64,000 nucleotides of DNA from Verrucomicrobiaceae bacterium (lineage in GTDB: Bacteria; Verrucomicrobiota; Verrucomicrobiia; Verrucomicrobiales; Verrucomicrobiaceae). Shown piece by piece: positions 18,101 through 26,870 of this stretch (the first letter of the stretch is position 1; the number at the start of each line of letters is the position of its first letter). Location: NCBI GenBank assembly GCA_024232965.1, contig JACKQF010000001.1:1054001-1118000 (forward strand), written 5' to 3'. The translations under genes were made by a program, and so were the position numbers. The notes beneath the pieces are model-generated. The model did no database searches, was not told the origin of the DNA, and saw only the letters and a program-made list of their open reading frames with translations.

Positions 18101-21100
18101 GTCAGCCCTTTCAGCAAGATGGGCTTGTTCTTCAGTGAGGCGAGGGCATTGGAATTGACCTGGACGGTGAAGAACTTGTTTGTAGAAGCTCCCGGGGCCA
18201 ATGAGGCGATGTTCCAAGACACGACCGTCGCCTTCGCCGGATCGACGTTGTTCAGCACGTAGCCGCTGCTGTGGCTGATGCCTGACGGGCGGTCAGTGAA
18301 GGTGGTGTTGGGAGGGATGGCGGCGGCCACGACCACGTTGTTGGCGGGTGCGAGGCCGTCATTCCGATAGCTCACGTAGTAGGTCACGAACTCGCTGTCG
18401 TGCGCGAATTGGTTGAACTGTTCATCCTCATCTGGAAAGACCTCAGCCGTGCATGCGAGTTGCTGGGCATCGATGCTGCGGATGTAGGCCGAAGGCAGGG
18501 AATACGAATCGTAAACACCTGCCGCGCTCTGGCTGGCGGAGGTGGCCCAGCAGCGGAAGCGGAATAAGCCCTCTGGCATGGATGCCAGGGTAGTGCTGAA
18601 GGTGGTGCCTGAGCGTGCCAATACGCCGCCGGGCAGTGTGGTCCAGGGGCCGTTGTTCAACTGATATTCAATGCGCGCCACGATGTCTGCGGGTGGCCTG
18701 CTGATGGCGTAGCTGAACGCCCAGGGCTGGCCTGCGATGCCACGCGTCGCAGAGGCGGCAGCTCCGCCGGGTGTGAGCTTCTTGAGCATGGGCACCGCAA
18801 GTTTTGGCGATGGCAGCACTTTGGCTGGGAATGGTGTCAGCAGCGGCTTCGTATTGGCCTGGAGCTCGATGTTGCCCGAGTCTGCATTCGCTAGGAGCAC
18901 GTCCGGTAGGGCATTGCCGGTCAAATCGGCCACCGCCACTCGTCTTGGTCTGCCGGATGAGGTGCCGAAGGTTTGCACACCGTTCTCGTTGCTCAGCATC
19001 CAGTTCAGTTCGCCTGTGGCATTAGCAGGCGGAAGGAAGCCGGTGTCGATAGTGCCTGCGGGGCTGCTGCTGTCGAACTGGCAGCTGACAATATCTGGCA
19101 CCACTCGATCACTCAGGTTGCCAACTGCGATATTGAACACGTCCGTCTCCGCAGTGCTCAGCGAGAGCGCGGCAAGTCGGCGTGTGGGTGCCATCGTGAA
19201 GCCCCCATGCGACTGATGCACCAGCACGCGGTGCTTCGCCATGTGCGTCGCTGTGGGATACGTCGCATCAGGGCCGCCGATGATGCCAACGATCACGTCT
19301 TTCTGGCCCGTCACGTGCCCGGAATAGTCAGCGATTTTGATATCAACGATTTCTTCATCCAAGTTGGAATCCGTGACCAAGATCGGTGCACTTGGGGGGG
19401 AGAGTTCGCCACCCGGCGTGCCCATGAAAATGTTCACGCCCTCCGTGAAAATGGAAATCGTCCGATAGCCAAACGCCACATCTGCCGCGCCATCGCCATC
19501 AATGTCGCCCGTTGCTAGCGAACGTGGAGTGTCCACCAAAAGGACCCGAGTGGCAATGGGTGCCGCGAAGCCTGAGGCATTGAACGCACCACTGGCTGAG
19601 GTTGCAGTTGCCTGATTGAGGAAGGTGACGATGTAATAGCCAGCGTCAGGCGCGGTCGTTTTGTGTACGATGGCGATGATGTCATCCGCGCCGTCGGCGT
19701 TGACATCGCCCACGGCGACTTTCTCTGGCGTGCCGTCGATTGGCAGCGTGATGCCGTGCAAGGCTAGCGAGGGTGAAGCGCCTGGCTTATTGGTGATGAT
19801 GCGGAGGCTGTCGCTGGTGCAGACGACGAAGTCCTGCGTGCGGTCGTTCACGCCAGTGCCGGTGGGCATCAGCATTCCCACGGCAGCGTCCTTGATGATC
19901 GACCCGAGAGTAAAGGTGGCCTTGGCGCTGCTCGCGGGGGCAGTCCGTTTGTTGTTGTAGATGACCGAGATCTTACCGGTGTCACGGTCCACAGCGGCGA
20001 CTTCAGAGTTGGCGGGATTACCATTCAGGTCCTCAGCGAAGAGTTTGATGATGCTGGTGCCGGCGTCTGTGATGAGTGTGGTGGAGGGGGCGACGCTAGC
20101 GCCAAAGCTCTGATCGGTCGTGGGCAGTGCGCCTTTCTTGATGTCGTAAGCCAGCGTGCGCGAGCGAGTGCCTGCGGCGTCAATGCCGCGGAACTCGACG
20201 CGGAAATCATTCGCCGTATCGAAGGGAATCGCGGGAGGGTAGTTGAAGGGGAAATACATCGCCGTCTCCCAGGCCGAGAACGCGCCTGTGCCGTCTTTGC
20301 GGCGGTATTCAAAGGCATGGCTCGCATTCGTGAACAGCGGGTCCGTTTCATACGGAGCCAGCGCCACGTCATCGGAGGCGGTGAGTTCAAAGATGGCCAT
20401 GCGGTTGGTGCCGCCGACATCTTGGATAACCACCCGTTTCAGTTCAATCTCTGGAAGCCCCAGGTCGAAGGAGTATTGGAAGACTTGGCCACCAATAGCG
20501 CCAAGGCTGTCGGTCACGCGGATCGCCACTCCGCCCACGCTGCTGCCCGTCAATGTGCCGGTGATCATGCCCTCGCTGGTCAAACTCAGCCCAGGCGGCA
20601 ACGAGCCAGAGACGATCTCGAATGCATAGGGCCCTGTGCCGCCGGTGACGGTGAAACTCTCGCCAAGGACAGGCAACTCGGTGCTGACGAACTGCGGGGC
20701 GTTGTTGATCTTGCGCAGTTGGAAGGCATTCAGCACAACGCGCCCGCCGTGGGACGAGGTGATCTGGAAGGTTTTGTTCGTAGCGTTTGCTGTGAAGGCT
20801 CCAATCACGGATTGGCCGACACCCCCGACCTGATTGAGCGTATTGCGATCAATGGTCACGCCGTTCACATCCGTGATGACCGTCGCATTCTCCGGCGATG
20901 CCAAGCCGTTGACACTACCGTTACTTTCGTTAACCCAAAACTGAATGCTGTATTCCTGCCCAATCTCCAGAGCATCAATCGTCAGTGTGTAACCGTCGGC
21001 ACTAACCGAGTTGTCATAGAGCCCTGATTTTAAAATGTCGCGGTAGTCGGCGTCGAGATCTGTGTAGGGGGCAACGGAATCTCCAAACGAATTGTAGCCG

Positions 21101-21918
21101 CGTGTGGTGTCGCCGTAGAGCGTGAAGGGCCCCACTGAAGCGCCAAGGTATTGTGTGACAAGCCCAGTGAACAGGACTCCGTTCAACGTTACGCCGGGGA
21201 TGGCTGATCCGGTGTAGTCACTGATATTGTAAGCGCCGATTAAGGCACCGTCTGTGCTGACGTCCGAGGGGCCTGTGATCTCAAATGGCGTGCCCCAGGT
21301 AGTGCCGTTGCTGGCAGTCGGTGCCGTGTCCACCGTCACTGTGATGGACCCTGTTCGAGCGTACCAACTATGCTCATACATGGTGCCTAGCAACAGTCGA
21401 GTGGCACCGGCGGGAACGGTGAACTGTTGGCGAAGGCCAACCTTATCCATGCCATTGCCAATAAAGAAGGGCTGGCGTAGGGCGGGTGCCAAGGTGGCAT
21501 AATTGCGATTGGTTCCTGAGAAATCAAGCCCGCTAGGTTCGCCACCTGGAGTGGGAACGGAAGCATCGAGAAACACGCCGATCAGAGACGATTGCGGTGC
21601 ACCGGTGATGCCACCAATGCCATTCAGCGCCATCTGGCTGCGGGGCGTGCTGCCGTCACCCTCTGGCGTGATTCCGATGGACGGGTCGTAGACTGATCCA
21701 CTGGCAAAGAAGGTGAGTGTATCCCCAGCCTGCACATTCACTTCAACTGGTGATTGTGCTGGCGCAACATCCTGCCCCAACTGACCAGTCGTACCATCCG
21801 CTGCGCCAGCGAGCCAAGGATTTGCTGAGGCTGGAACCGTAACGGTGATGGCGCCGACATTTAAAGTAAACAAACCTAAGGCCAACCCAAATGCTTGAAA
21901 AGTGGAGGACAAACTCAT
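15136..21918 (-). CDS. giant secreted protein with FG-GAP, DUF11 and C-terminal octapeptide repeats
   Basis: This encodes 2260 residues from ATG 21918. An in-frame ATG at 21960 would add 14 residues before the signal peptide. After the signal come a beta-rich N-terminal region (to about 400), a putative Ig segment near 410-486 (GSLPPGLSLTSEGMITGTL), and an FG-GAP/VCBS-like region at about 670-1040 with DVNADGADDI and DIDGDGAADV calcium-type loops. A series of DUF11-type beta-sandwich domains follows at about 1165-1985, e.g. VTLKVKNHGALTINNIRV. The last 195 residues or so are octapeptide repeats of IVAGGAGN and LIANDGAS type. No anchor motif follows; the protein ends in LITK. Probably a very large surface or extracellular protein. 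The repeat family at the C-terminus is one I do not recognise. Confidence 0.88.
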   Translation of the reverse strand: MSLSSTFQAFGLALGLFTLNVGAITVTVPASANPWLAGAADGTTGQLGQDVAPAQSPVEVNVQAGDTLTFFASGSVYDPSIGITPEGDGSTPRSQMALNGIGGITGAPQSSLIGVFLDASVPTPGGEPSGLDFSGTNRNYATLAPALRQPFFIGNGMDKVGLRQQFTVPAGATRLLLGTMYEHSWYARTGSITVTVDTAPTASNGTTWGTPFEITGPSDVSTDGALIGAYNISDYTGSAIPGVTLNGVLFTGLVTQYLGASVGPFTLYGDTTRGYNSFGDSVAPYTDLDADYRDILKSGLYDNSVSADGYTLTIDALEIGQEYSIQFWVNESNGSVNGLASPENATVITDVNGVTIDRNTLNQVGGVGQSVIGAFTANATNKTFQITSSHGGRVVLNAFQLRKINNAPQFVSTELPVLGESFTVTGGTGPYAFEIVSGSLPPGLSLTSEGMITGTLTGSSVGGVAIRVTDSLGAIGGQVFQYSFDLGLPEIELKRVVIQDVGGTNRMAIFELTASDDVALAPYETDPLFTNASHAFEYRRKDGTGAFSAWETAMYFPFNYPPAIPFDTANDFRVEFRGIDAAGTRSRTLAYDIKKGALPTTDQSFGASVAPSTTLITDAGTSIIKLFAEDLNGNPANSEVAAVDRDTGKISVIYNNKRTAPASSAKATFTLGSIIKDAAVGMLMPTGTGVNDRTQDFVVCTSDSLRIITNKPGASPSLALHGITLPIDGTPEKVAVGDVNADGADDIIAIVHKTTAPDAGYYIVTFLNQATATSASGAFNASGFAAPIATRVLLVDTPRSLATGDIDGDGAADVAFGYRTISIFTEGVNIFMGTPGGELSPPSAPILVTDSNLDEEIVDIKIADYSGHVTGQKDVIVGIIGGPDATYPTATHMAKHRVLVHQSHGGFTMAPTRRLAALSLSTAETDVFNIAVGNLSDRVVPDIVSCQFDSSSPAGTIDTGFLPPANATGELNWMLSNENGVQTFGTSSGRPRRVAVADLTGNALPDVLLANADSGNIELQANTKPLLTPFPAKVLPSPKLAVPMLKKLTPGGAAASATRGIAGQPWAFSYAISRPPADIVARIEYQLNNGPWTTLPGGVLARSGTTFSTTLASMPEGLFRFRCWATSASQSAAGVYDSYSLPSAYIRSIDAQQLACTAEVFPDEDEQFNQFAHDSEFVTYYVSYRNDGLAPANNVVVAAAIPPNTTFTDRPSGISHSSGYVLNNVDPAKATVVSWNIASLAPGASTNKFFTVQVNSNALASLKNKPILLKGLTDAYKKAPAATAELFKKYLATAKAYGIYSAPPGPSFKAQVASGADCRLDILPPLTVTQTLDASQVGPGQLVNVTLKVKNHGALTINNIRVFDELEKYFSLEGVRPRTPANSPTGNFIGTLNPDPDSTTNPKYEVGAAGRVLTWDVGSLTPGNECTMEYQLRVRYDVDSKTLRNGIEEENHVELTSFNALGVQSNGKGATAQTKLYPTLLAGVDAALPDAVPSLNFTMDCVPMVGSATANPNTWSEPTNRQEMNVGGEDMAVIAEGGLIRVKLRYSNTRPATAKRCTLTYQVPDGAEMLGFFRRNGIDDSLAGNNYVFFGPSGIIPANSSSSEFKKIRSMIIQLGDLAGNSDGVVDFILAAYSPPIPKATNEKINPAGTVIRSKALVIESDSLVKPTPGAPGQVPVFVARPVSFDIESRPDQAQVFKAIGSSQDIRYLITFRNNGWTSASNVKVQASVPAGTTLISSTLLNPDLTSQFISGTPRNAANAIVTADKATKVEFDIGTLASGFQDDPSAYGYAELIVRIPATLPITFPKDGRLKHRSEITGTDGATGKRAQGSYSLFAAPSGIASADKVKPLASATQAEVKVLLTNARLFAGKIVPTIVRPGQLFPIIVVFGNTGDTAITNAKVAVQVPWGTDFVSAGTTPGFTKFTDKDTVTGKSTPNVYRWSFLTLEGHSAKAVTMIVRLKNDPKYEGNYLFENSAVVTGTAGTTTVERVPGNVRTLVLSTNPVASAWQWWGAQLQSIGGNLFGQSNPDIKNAVGSIGFGTTLTAVAGADLLVMPNGAWVIQLQGGNIVAGGAGNVVAAGAGNIVAGGAGNIVAGGAGNIVAAGAGNLITVNSIGLCSNSNLASIVAGGAGNIVAGGAGNLIANDGASLIANDGASLGPIAFNAANIVAGGAGNIVAGGAGNIVAAGGGNIVASGGGNVSENLVSSRPGAALLPTTNGFIQASGLIANDGSSLLANDGASLIANDGASILSDQGGGLITK
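15139..15717 (-). repeat. coding octapeptide repeat tract (24-bp period)
   Basis: Sixteen clear 8-residue units, each 24 bases, fall in three blocks. Eleven are IVAGGAGN-like (IVAAGAGN, VVAAGAGN, IVAAGGGN, IVASGGGN) and five are LIANDGAS-like (LIANDGSS, LLANDGAS). The two types share one register, with a hydrophobic pair, Ala, two small or polar residues, Gly and Asn/Ser. They directly adjoin each other in the middle block. Codons differ between units at third positions, so this is not a recent slippage tract. A beta-solenoid is a plausible fold, but that is inference. Confidence 0.85.
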
Positions 21919-22188
21919 TCGAGGGGGATTATGGCACGCACTAGTAGAGTGTAAAGGCATCGCTTAGCCCTTTTACGTCAGTGGGCCTGTCAGAGCGTAG
22001 CGATATGCATGCCATGTGACGATTTGAGCGCTGAAAAACAACCTGAATTGGAGAAGAGGCGCGCAAGAGGACGCTCCAGCTCGATCAATACGTCAGGCTA
22101 GACCGCTTGATTCGGGAACGTTACAACGGCGGAAGCAGCGAAGTGATTGCTCCGCTGCTGACCGCTCGATGACGACTTGTCCTTTGGC

Positions 22189-25100
22189 CTATTTGCCGAA
22201 GCACTGCACTCGGCCATCGACGGTGGCGACGATCACGCGGCCTTGGGCAATGGTGATGCCGTCCCAGACGGGTGGGCTGGTGAGTTCGAGGCCGGAACTT
22301 TGCTCCCCAGTCTCGACGTTCACTGCCCACATCTTGGCACCCCGGTGACCTTCCAGGGCTTCGTTCTGTTCGTCGAGTTCCTTGAGGATGGCTGGGTCCT
22401 TGGCGGCGAGACGCTCGAAGGCGTATTCTTCGTCGATGGTGTCGGGTGGTCCGCTGACAAGAACAGTCTTGCCTGCGAGGGCCATGCTGCGGGCGACGAT
22501 CGGCACGTAGCGATCCCAAGTGTGTTTCACAAAGCTGCCGGACTTGGCACCACCAGCGTTGTTGCCCTTGAACCAGAGGGCTGCGCCGACTTTGCCTTTG
22601 CCCGTTTCAACGGCTGCACCAACTCCATGGGCGTCATTGCCGGAGCTGTCGCGGGAATCGCCGTTGTCAAAGTTGCAGTAGAGCACAGCTCCTTCAGGTT
22701 TTTCATCAGGAGCTTCGAACCGGCGCTGCACTTCTTCCAATGTGAGTGCTTTGTGATAGACGACGAATTGATCGAGCAGACCGTTGTAAGGGCCTGCTGT
22801 TCCTTCGGCGACACCTTGCCCGTTGCCGAGATACATTGGGTTCTTTGGGCGGCCTCCGACGAGTCCTTTGGAAGTGCCTTCAGCGACGAGTCTGCCGTCG
22901 AGATAGAGGCTCATCTTGTTGTCTGCGGCCAAGGAGCCGACAAGATGATGCCAGCCTTCAGTGAGTGCCTCTGACGATGTGATGCTGGTCAATTCTGTCG
23001 AACTGCGAATGTGGAATCCGGCTTTTTTGTCGCGAATATCAATGGCCAAGCCTTGCTGAGGACCACCGTGATGGAAGACCGTGCCGCTGGCTGTGTCTGG
23101 CAAAACCCAGGCTTCGATGGTGATCGGTGTGTTGGTTGGATCAAGCACGTCAACGTCTGGGAAAAGCACGGAGCCTGGAATAGGGGCACCTTTGGATTTG
23201 GCCGTGGCGACCGCGGCCTTTGCGCCTGCTTTGCCCTTGCCTTTACCGCCCTTACCTTTGGCCTTTTTCATGGCTTCGGTTTCCGAGTGGCCGACCTGCG
23301 TTTCTTTGGCGGGCTGAACGGCCAGAGGTTGGCCGTCTGGACCCAGGACGAGGCTATTGCCTTTGCGGGCCGTGGTGGCCTCGGCGGTTTCGAAGGCCTG
23401 ATCTGGCGGGGCCTTGGGCGTAGCGAAGAGCGTGTACTCCATGGTGGTGGTCCACTTGTAGTATTGGGCTTCGCGTCCATAGGAATAGACGTTCTTGTCG
23501 TCATGCACCAAGATGCGGCCTGCGGGTGCGTATTTCCCTGCTTGGAAATAGCCGCCGTGACCGCCTGCGAAGCTCTTACCGTAGACCCAGTAACTGCGGT
23601 GGAAGTTGGAGTCGTCCAGGAAGCCCATCGGTGCAAAAAGGTGCTGACCTTCGCCCTTCTGTGCGCCGCCTTGTTTGTCAAAATCTCCCGACACGGGGCC
23701 GACATCGACGCGCTTGCCGTCGTCACCGATCTTCTGTGTGCGCAGGAAGGTCCACTTGCCATCGCTGCTGAGGATGTCATTGAGTGCGACGGGCATCTGA
23801 AGGGTTTTGTGCCGGTCATTGAGGTCACCGCCAGTTTCGGGATCTCGGTCATCGTAGTTTTCGCGGAACTTCATTTCGCCCGTCTTGGCATCGATGCGGT
23901 AGAACCAAAGTCCACCGTCGAGGAAGCAGGAACGTCCGGCGACGAAACTGACGAGGCCATTTTCAACGAGTACGCTGCCGTGCACGGGCCAGACGCTTTC
24001 CATCATTTCCCAGGCACCATGCTGGAGATTGGATGGGGCACCCTGGAAGCGCCAGATCAGAGCGCCGTCGGTGACACGCAGGCAATACACCATGCCGTCT
24101 TTGCCGCCGAAATAGACGCGACCGTTCCAGTAGGAAGGCGGGGAGTCAATGCGACCACCGGAGATGAAATGCCAGACTTCTTTTCCAGTCGCGGCATCAA
24201 AGGCATGCAGGGTGTGCTTATCCACTTCGGAGACAAAGGTGAGTCCGGCTGCGGTGGTGGTGGTGCTGAGGGGAGCCTTCAATTGAACTTCCCAGGCCAT
24301 GCCCAGGTCTTTTTTGAGGTCCTGATTGGAAAAGCCGCTGCGGGCGTTGTCGGCGCGATAGGTGGGCCAGTCTTTGGGATCTGCTGGCACGTCGGCGATG
24401 GCGTCTGCATAGGCGGGGCCTTTGGTAAGACGCTCGTTATCCGGCGTGTGCGGAGGCATTGGGTAGCGAGGCTCTGAGGCCATGACGCTCATTCCGTCCA
24501 GCTTTGCTTCAGGATAGCAGGCGCAATTGTGGGGGCCTGCGTAGGTGAGGCCGTTGCAGGGAATGACGCCGTAAAGGCAGGCACCACGGACCCAGTGGTT
24601 CAGATCCCAATGTTGCTTTTCCATATCAACATACTCAATGCCGGTGCGCGATGGCATGATGAAGCGTTCCGTGGCCTTTGCCATGTAGCAGCGATGGTGG
24701 AACCAGTAGGTGCCCTCGGGAACGTCAGGGAAGAATTGCTTTTTCACCTCGCCCGTCACCGGGTCACGCCCAGTGTATTCGCCCGTCTGATTACCGCTGG
24801 TGGTGCCAGCATTCCAGACGAGGCCCTGAGAAACGATGACGTCCTCCATGCTGCGGTAGCCGCTCTTTTCGTGGGAGGATGTCCAGAGTACTTTGCCCGT
24901 GTCGGCATTGACGCCTTCCATGGTGCCATCGCCACCTGCGTAAAGGATGATGTCGTTGTTGAGCACGACGCGTGGGGCGTAGTTAAACTCATACAACGCA
25001 CGGCGCTTGGTGGGATCGGTGGTGAACTTCACGTTGCCAGTTTTGGTGTCGCGGCACGCAAGCCCGTCGCCGTTGTAATAGACCACTCGGGTGTCATCAA

Positions 25101-26205
25101 TGGCGAGGGTAATGGGTGCGATTGCGTCTTCGACTTTCCAGAGTGTCTTCGCGCTAGCTTCGTCGATGGCGAACAGGTTGCGCTTGTGGCCATCCCAGTT
25201 GAACTCGGTCTCGACGCGCTTCTGATCGCTCTGGGCCTTGACGGCGAATTCTTGATTCAGTCTCCAGGGCTCCTGATTGGCCAAGGCGTAGATGGTGCCG
25301 TTGCGGATGATGAGCTCTTCCGTGCCAGCGGTCTGTGGATATTCGCGGATGACCTTTCCGGTGGCTCCATCGAGGCAGGTGATCGGAGCAGCGATTCCGA
25401 GCGTGACATACACTTTGTCCCCGATGGAAACGAGGCGGCGCGTGAGCTGGGTCGGGCCGGACTTGAGCGGCCAGAGGTGGGTGCTCCACTCTGGGATGGG
25501 CTTTTTCCAGAGGACGGTGCCGTTAAATGCATCGCGGGCGATCAGCATAAACTTGGCCGGCATGAGGATGGAGATGCGGCTGCCTTCATCGATGATGTAA
25601 TAGATGCGACCACCGCTGGAGACCTCGGCACTGACGGAGGACATTCGGTCGTGGTGGCGGCTCCAGCGTGGATTGCCGACCCACTGCATGCGGGTTGGCG
25701 GGCCGACAAGGTAGTCCTTGGAGGTTGGGTTGCCCTTGGAGTCATAGGCGTAGTGCGTCCACTCATCCATGCCCTTTGGCCATTCCTTGACGATCTTGTT
25801 CCAGCCGCTGTCCGTTTTCACCATTGCGACACCGAGTGGGACGAGGACGCGGTCGATCTCTTCTTTGGCGACGTCTGCCGCGTCCTCAATGACGAGTAGG
25901 TTCACGTAGTTCTCAATGTAAGGCAGTGTGCCACCAGACCAACTCTCCACTGCAACCGCTCCATAGTTGCCGCTGGCGTGGATTTTTTCCCGCAGGGCAG
26001 GGACGGCCGCAGTATCTCTTGTCAGGCCCTGGACCTGAAACGAGTCGTTTGCGCGCAGCGCCTGCGTGACGCTGGTATCGCCACAGCCGACATGAACTAC
26101 GATGCCGCCCTTGACGCCTGATTGCGCGAGGATATCAGAGGCTTCGTCGGCATGGAGCGGCGACCAAAGTGTGCAAAGGAGGGGGAGGAGCGCGAGGCGT
26201 TTCAT
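22189..26205 (-). CDS. PQQ-like beta-propeller protein fused to Rossmann-like and LamG domains
   Basis: This encodes 1338 residues with a signal peptide (LLPLLCTLWSPLHADE). Residues about 25-105 resemble a SAM-methyltransferase-type Rossmann fold, with VVHVGCGDTSVTQAL in the position of the glycine loop. The middle (about 150-870) has repeated propeller blades such as LTFVSEVDKHTLHAFDAATGKEVW (shown only in part here: HAFDAATGKEVWHF). A Lys/Gly/Ala-rich linker follows near 972-995 (KGKGGKGKGKAG). A LamG/concanavalin-A-like domain lies at about 1005-1172 (ITIEAWVLPD, GWHHLVGSL, LYLDGRLVAEG), and a last propeller piece closes the protein (NVETGEQSSGLEL). An exported sugar- or alcohol-related enzyme or scaffold is possible; no function is assigned. 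Confidence 0.88.
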   Translation of the reverse strand: MKRLALLPLLCTLWSPLHADEASDILAQSGVKGGIVVHVGCGDTSVTQALRANDSFQVQGLTRDTAAVPALREKIHASGNYGAVAVESWSGGTLPYIENYVNLLVIEDAADVAKEEIDRVLVPLGVAMVKTDSGWNKIVKEWPKGMDEWTHYAYDSKGNPTSKDYLVGPPTRMQWVGNPRWSRHHDRMSSVSAEVSSGGRIYYIIDEGSRISILMPAKFMLIARDAFNGTVLWKKPIPEWSTHLWPLKSGPTQLTRRLVSIGDKVYVTLGIAAPITCLDGATGKVIREYPQTAGTEELIIRNGTIYALANQEPWRLNQEFAVKAQSDQKRVETEFNWDGHKRNLFAIDEASAKTLWKVEDAIAPITLAIDDTRVVYYNGDGLACRDTKTGNVKFTTDPTKRRALYEFNYAPRVVLNNDIILYAGGDGTMEGVNADTGKVLWTSSHEKSGYRSMEDVIVSQGLVWNAGTTSGNQTGEYTGRDPVTGEVKKQFFPDVPEGTYWFHHRCYMAKATERFIMPSRTGIEYVDMEKQHWDLNHWVRGACLYGVIPCNGLTYAGPHNCACYPEAKLDGMSVMASEPRYPMPPHTPDNERLTKGPAYADAIADVPADPKDWPTYRADNARSGFSNQDLKKDLGMAWEVQLKAPLSTTTTAAGLTFVSEVDKHTLHAFDAATGKEVWHFISGGRIDSPPSYWNGRVYFGGKDGMVYCLRVTDGALIWRFQGAPSNLQHGAWEMMESVWPVHGSVLVENGLVSFVAGRSCFLDGGLWFYRIDAKTGEMKFRENYDDRDPETGGDLNDRHKTLQMPVALNDILSSDGKWTFLRTQKIGDDGKRVDVGPVSGDFDKQGGAQKGEGQHLFAPMGFLDDSNFHRSYWVYGKSFAGGHGGYFQAGKYAPAGRILVHDDKNVYSYGREAQYYKWTTTMEYTLFATPKAPPDQAFETAEATTARKGNSLVLGPDGQPLAVQPAKETQVGHSETEAMKKAKGKGGKGKGKAGAKAAVATAKSKGAPIPGSVLFPDVDVLDPTNTPITIEAWVLPDTASGTVFHHGGPQQGLAIDIRDKKAGFHIRSSTELTSITSSEALTEGWHHLVGSLAADNKMSLYLDGRLVAEGTSKGLVGGRPKNPMYLGNGQGVAEGTAGPYNGLLDQFVVYHKALTLEEVQRRFEAPDEKPEGAVLYCNFDNGDSRDSSGNDAHGVGAAVETGKGKVGAALWFKGNNAGGAKSGSFVKHTWDRYVPIVARSMALAGKTVLVSGPPDTIDEEYAFERLAAKDPAILKELDEQNEALEGHRGAKMWAVNVETGEQSSGLELTSPPVWDGITIAQGRVIVATVDGRVQCFGK

Positions 26206-26297
26206 AGATGGATTGGAACGAGACTGGGCTGAAACGAACCCGTTGACCAGATTTTTCAGCGGAAACTCAATTGTTGTTCAGGCGACCCTGGGGCCGG

Positions 26298-26771
26298 TCA
26301 GCGTGAAAGGAGGACCAGTTGCCCCATCTTGTTTCGCGAAAAGGTGATCTTTTCGCGAGTGATCTCGTTGGGCTTCCTGAGGCCGTATTCGACATTGACG
26401 ATCACCAGCGATGGGGCACGAGAGATCTTGGAGATGCGGAAGACGGGTTCCTTCCGGGTGCGAAAAAAGCAGTGCAGGGGAATGTGAAGATGATCGGCAT
26501 CCCACAGCCACCAGGCGAGAGGGAAGTCCGGCAACTCTGACAAGGCGAGCAAGACCTCGCGGACGAGAGGCTCGCCATGGGCGCTCTCCAGTCGATTGGC
26601 GTGGTGCCGGTTGAAGATGCTCTCAAAGTAGGATGCGTCTGGCGTTTTTCGATTTTCGACCATTTCGTCGATCAAAAAGCGGGCATGCTCGTTCATCGAC
26701 TCACGCAATTGATCTCGGTCGATGAGTCCAGCGTCGAACTGGCGGAAGAGTTGGCGGGGATTGGGGGGCAC
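26298..26771 (-). CDS. conserved-looking protein of unknown function
   Basis: This encodes 157 residues with a GTG start at 26771; the next Met would remove 24 residues. It has no signal peptide or membrane segment, so it is cytoplasmic. It begins with a helical, charged region (RQLFRQFDAGLIDRDQLRESM) and ends in a beta-rich part with HIPLHCFFRTRKEPVFRISK and the tail MGQLVLLSR. I recognise no family. It is divergent from the PaaK-like ligase gene and upstream of the PQQ-propeller gene on the same strand, with a 92-base gap. Confidence 0.7.
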   Translation of the reverse strand: MPPNPRQLFRQFDAGLIDRDQLRESMNEHARFLIDEMVENRKTPDASYFESIFNRHHANRLESAHGEPLVREVLLALSELPDFPLAWWLWDADHLHIPLHCFFRTRKEPVFRISKISRAPSLVIVNVEYGLRKPNEITREKITFSRNKMGQLVLLSR

Positions 26772-26870
26772 GGCAGTGCTTAGAGAAAGCAGAAAATGGA
26801 GCGAGGTGGAAGCAGAAATCCGATCTTCGTTGTTTGACCGGGGATTGATCCTGCGTTGTCTGGGGCAACA

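Noticed and set aside
22047..22172. Short plus-strand open frame (41 residues, EEARKRTLQLDQYVRLD...) between the two giant genes
   Set aside because: It looks protein-like, but a stop lies directly upstream and there is no start codon. Possibly a gene relic, but not supportable as a feature.
23011..24477. 488-codon open frame antisense to the PQQ-propeller gene
   Set aside because: It mirrors the codon bias of the minus-strand gene, has no family motif, and overlaps fully. The same applies to 24529-25899 (+), 12840-14003 (+), 2208-3269 (-) and 35494-36867 (-).
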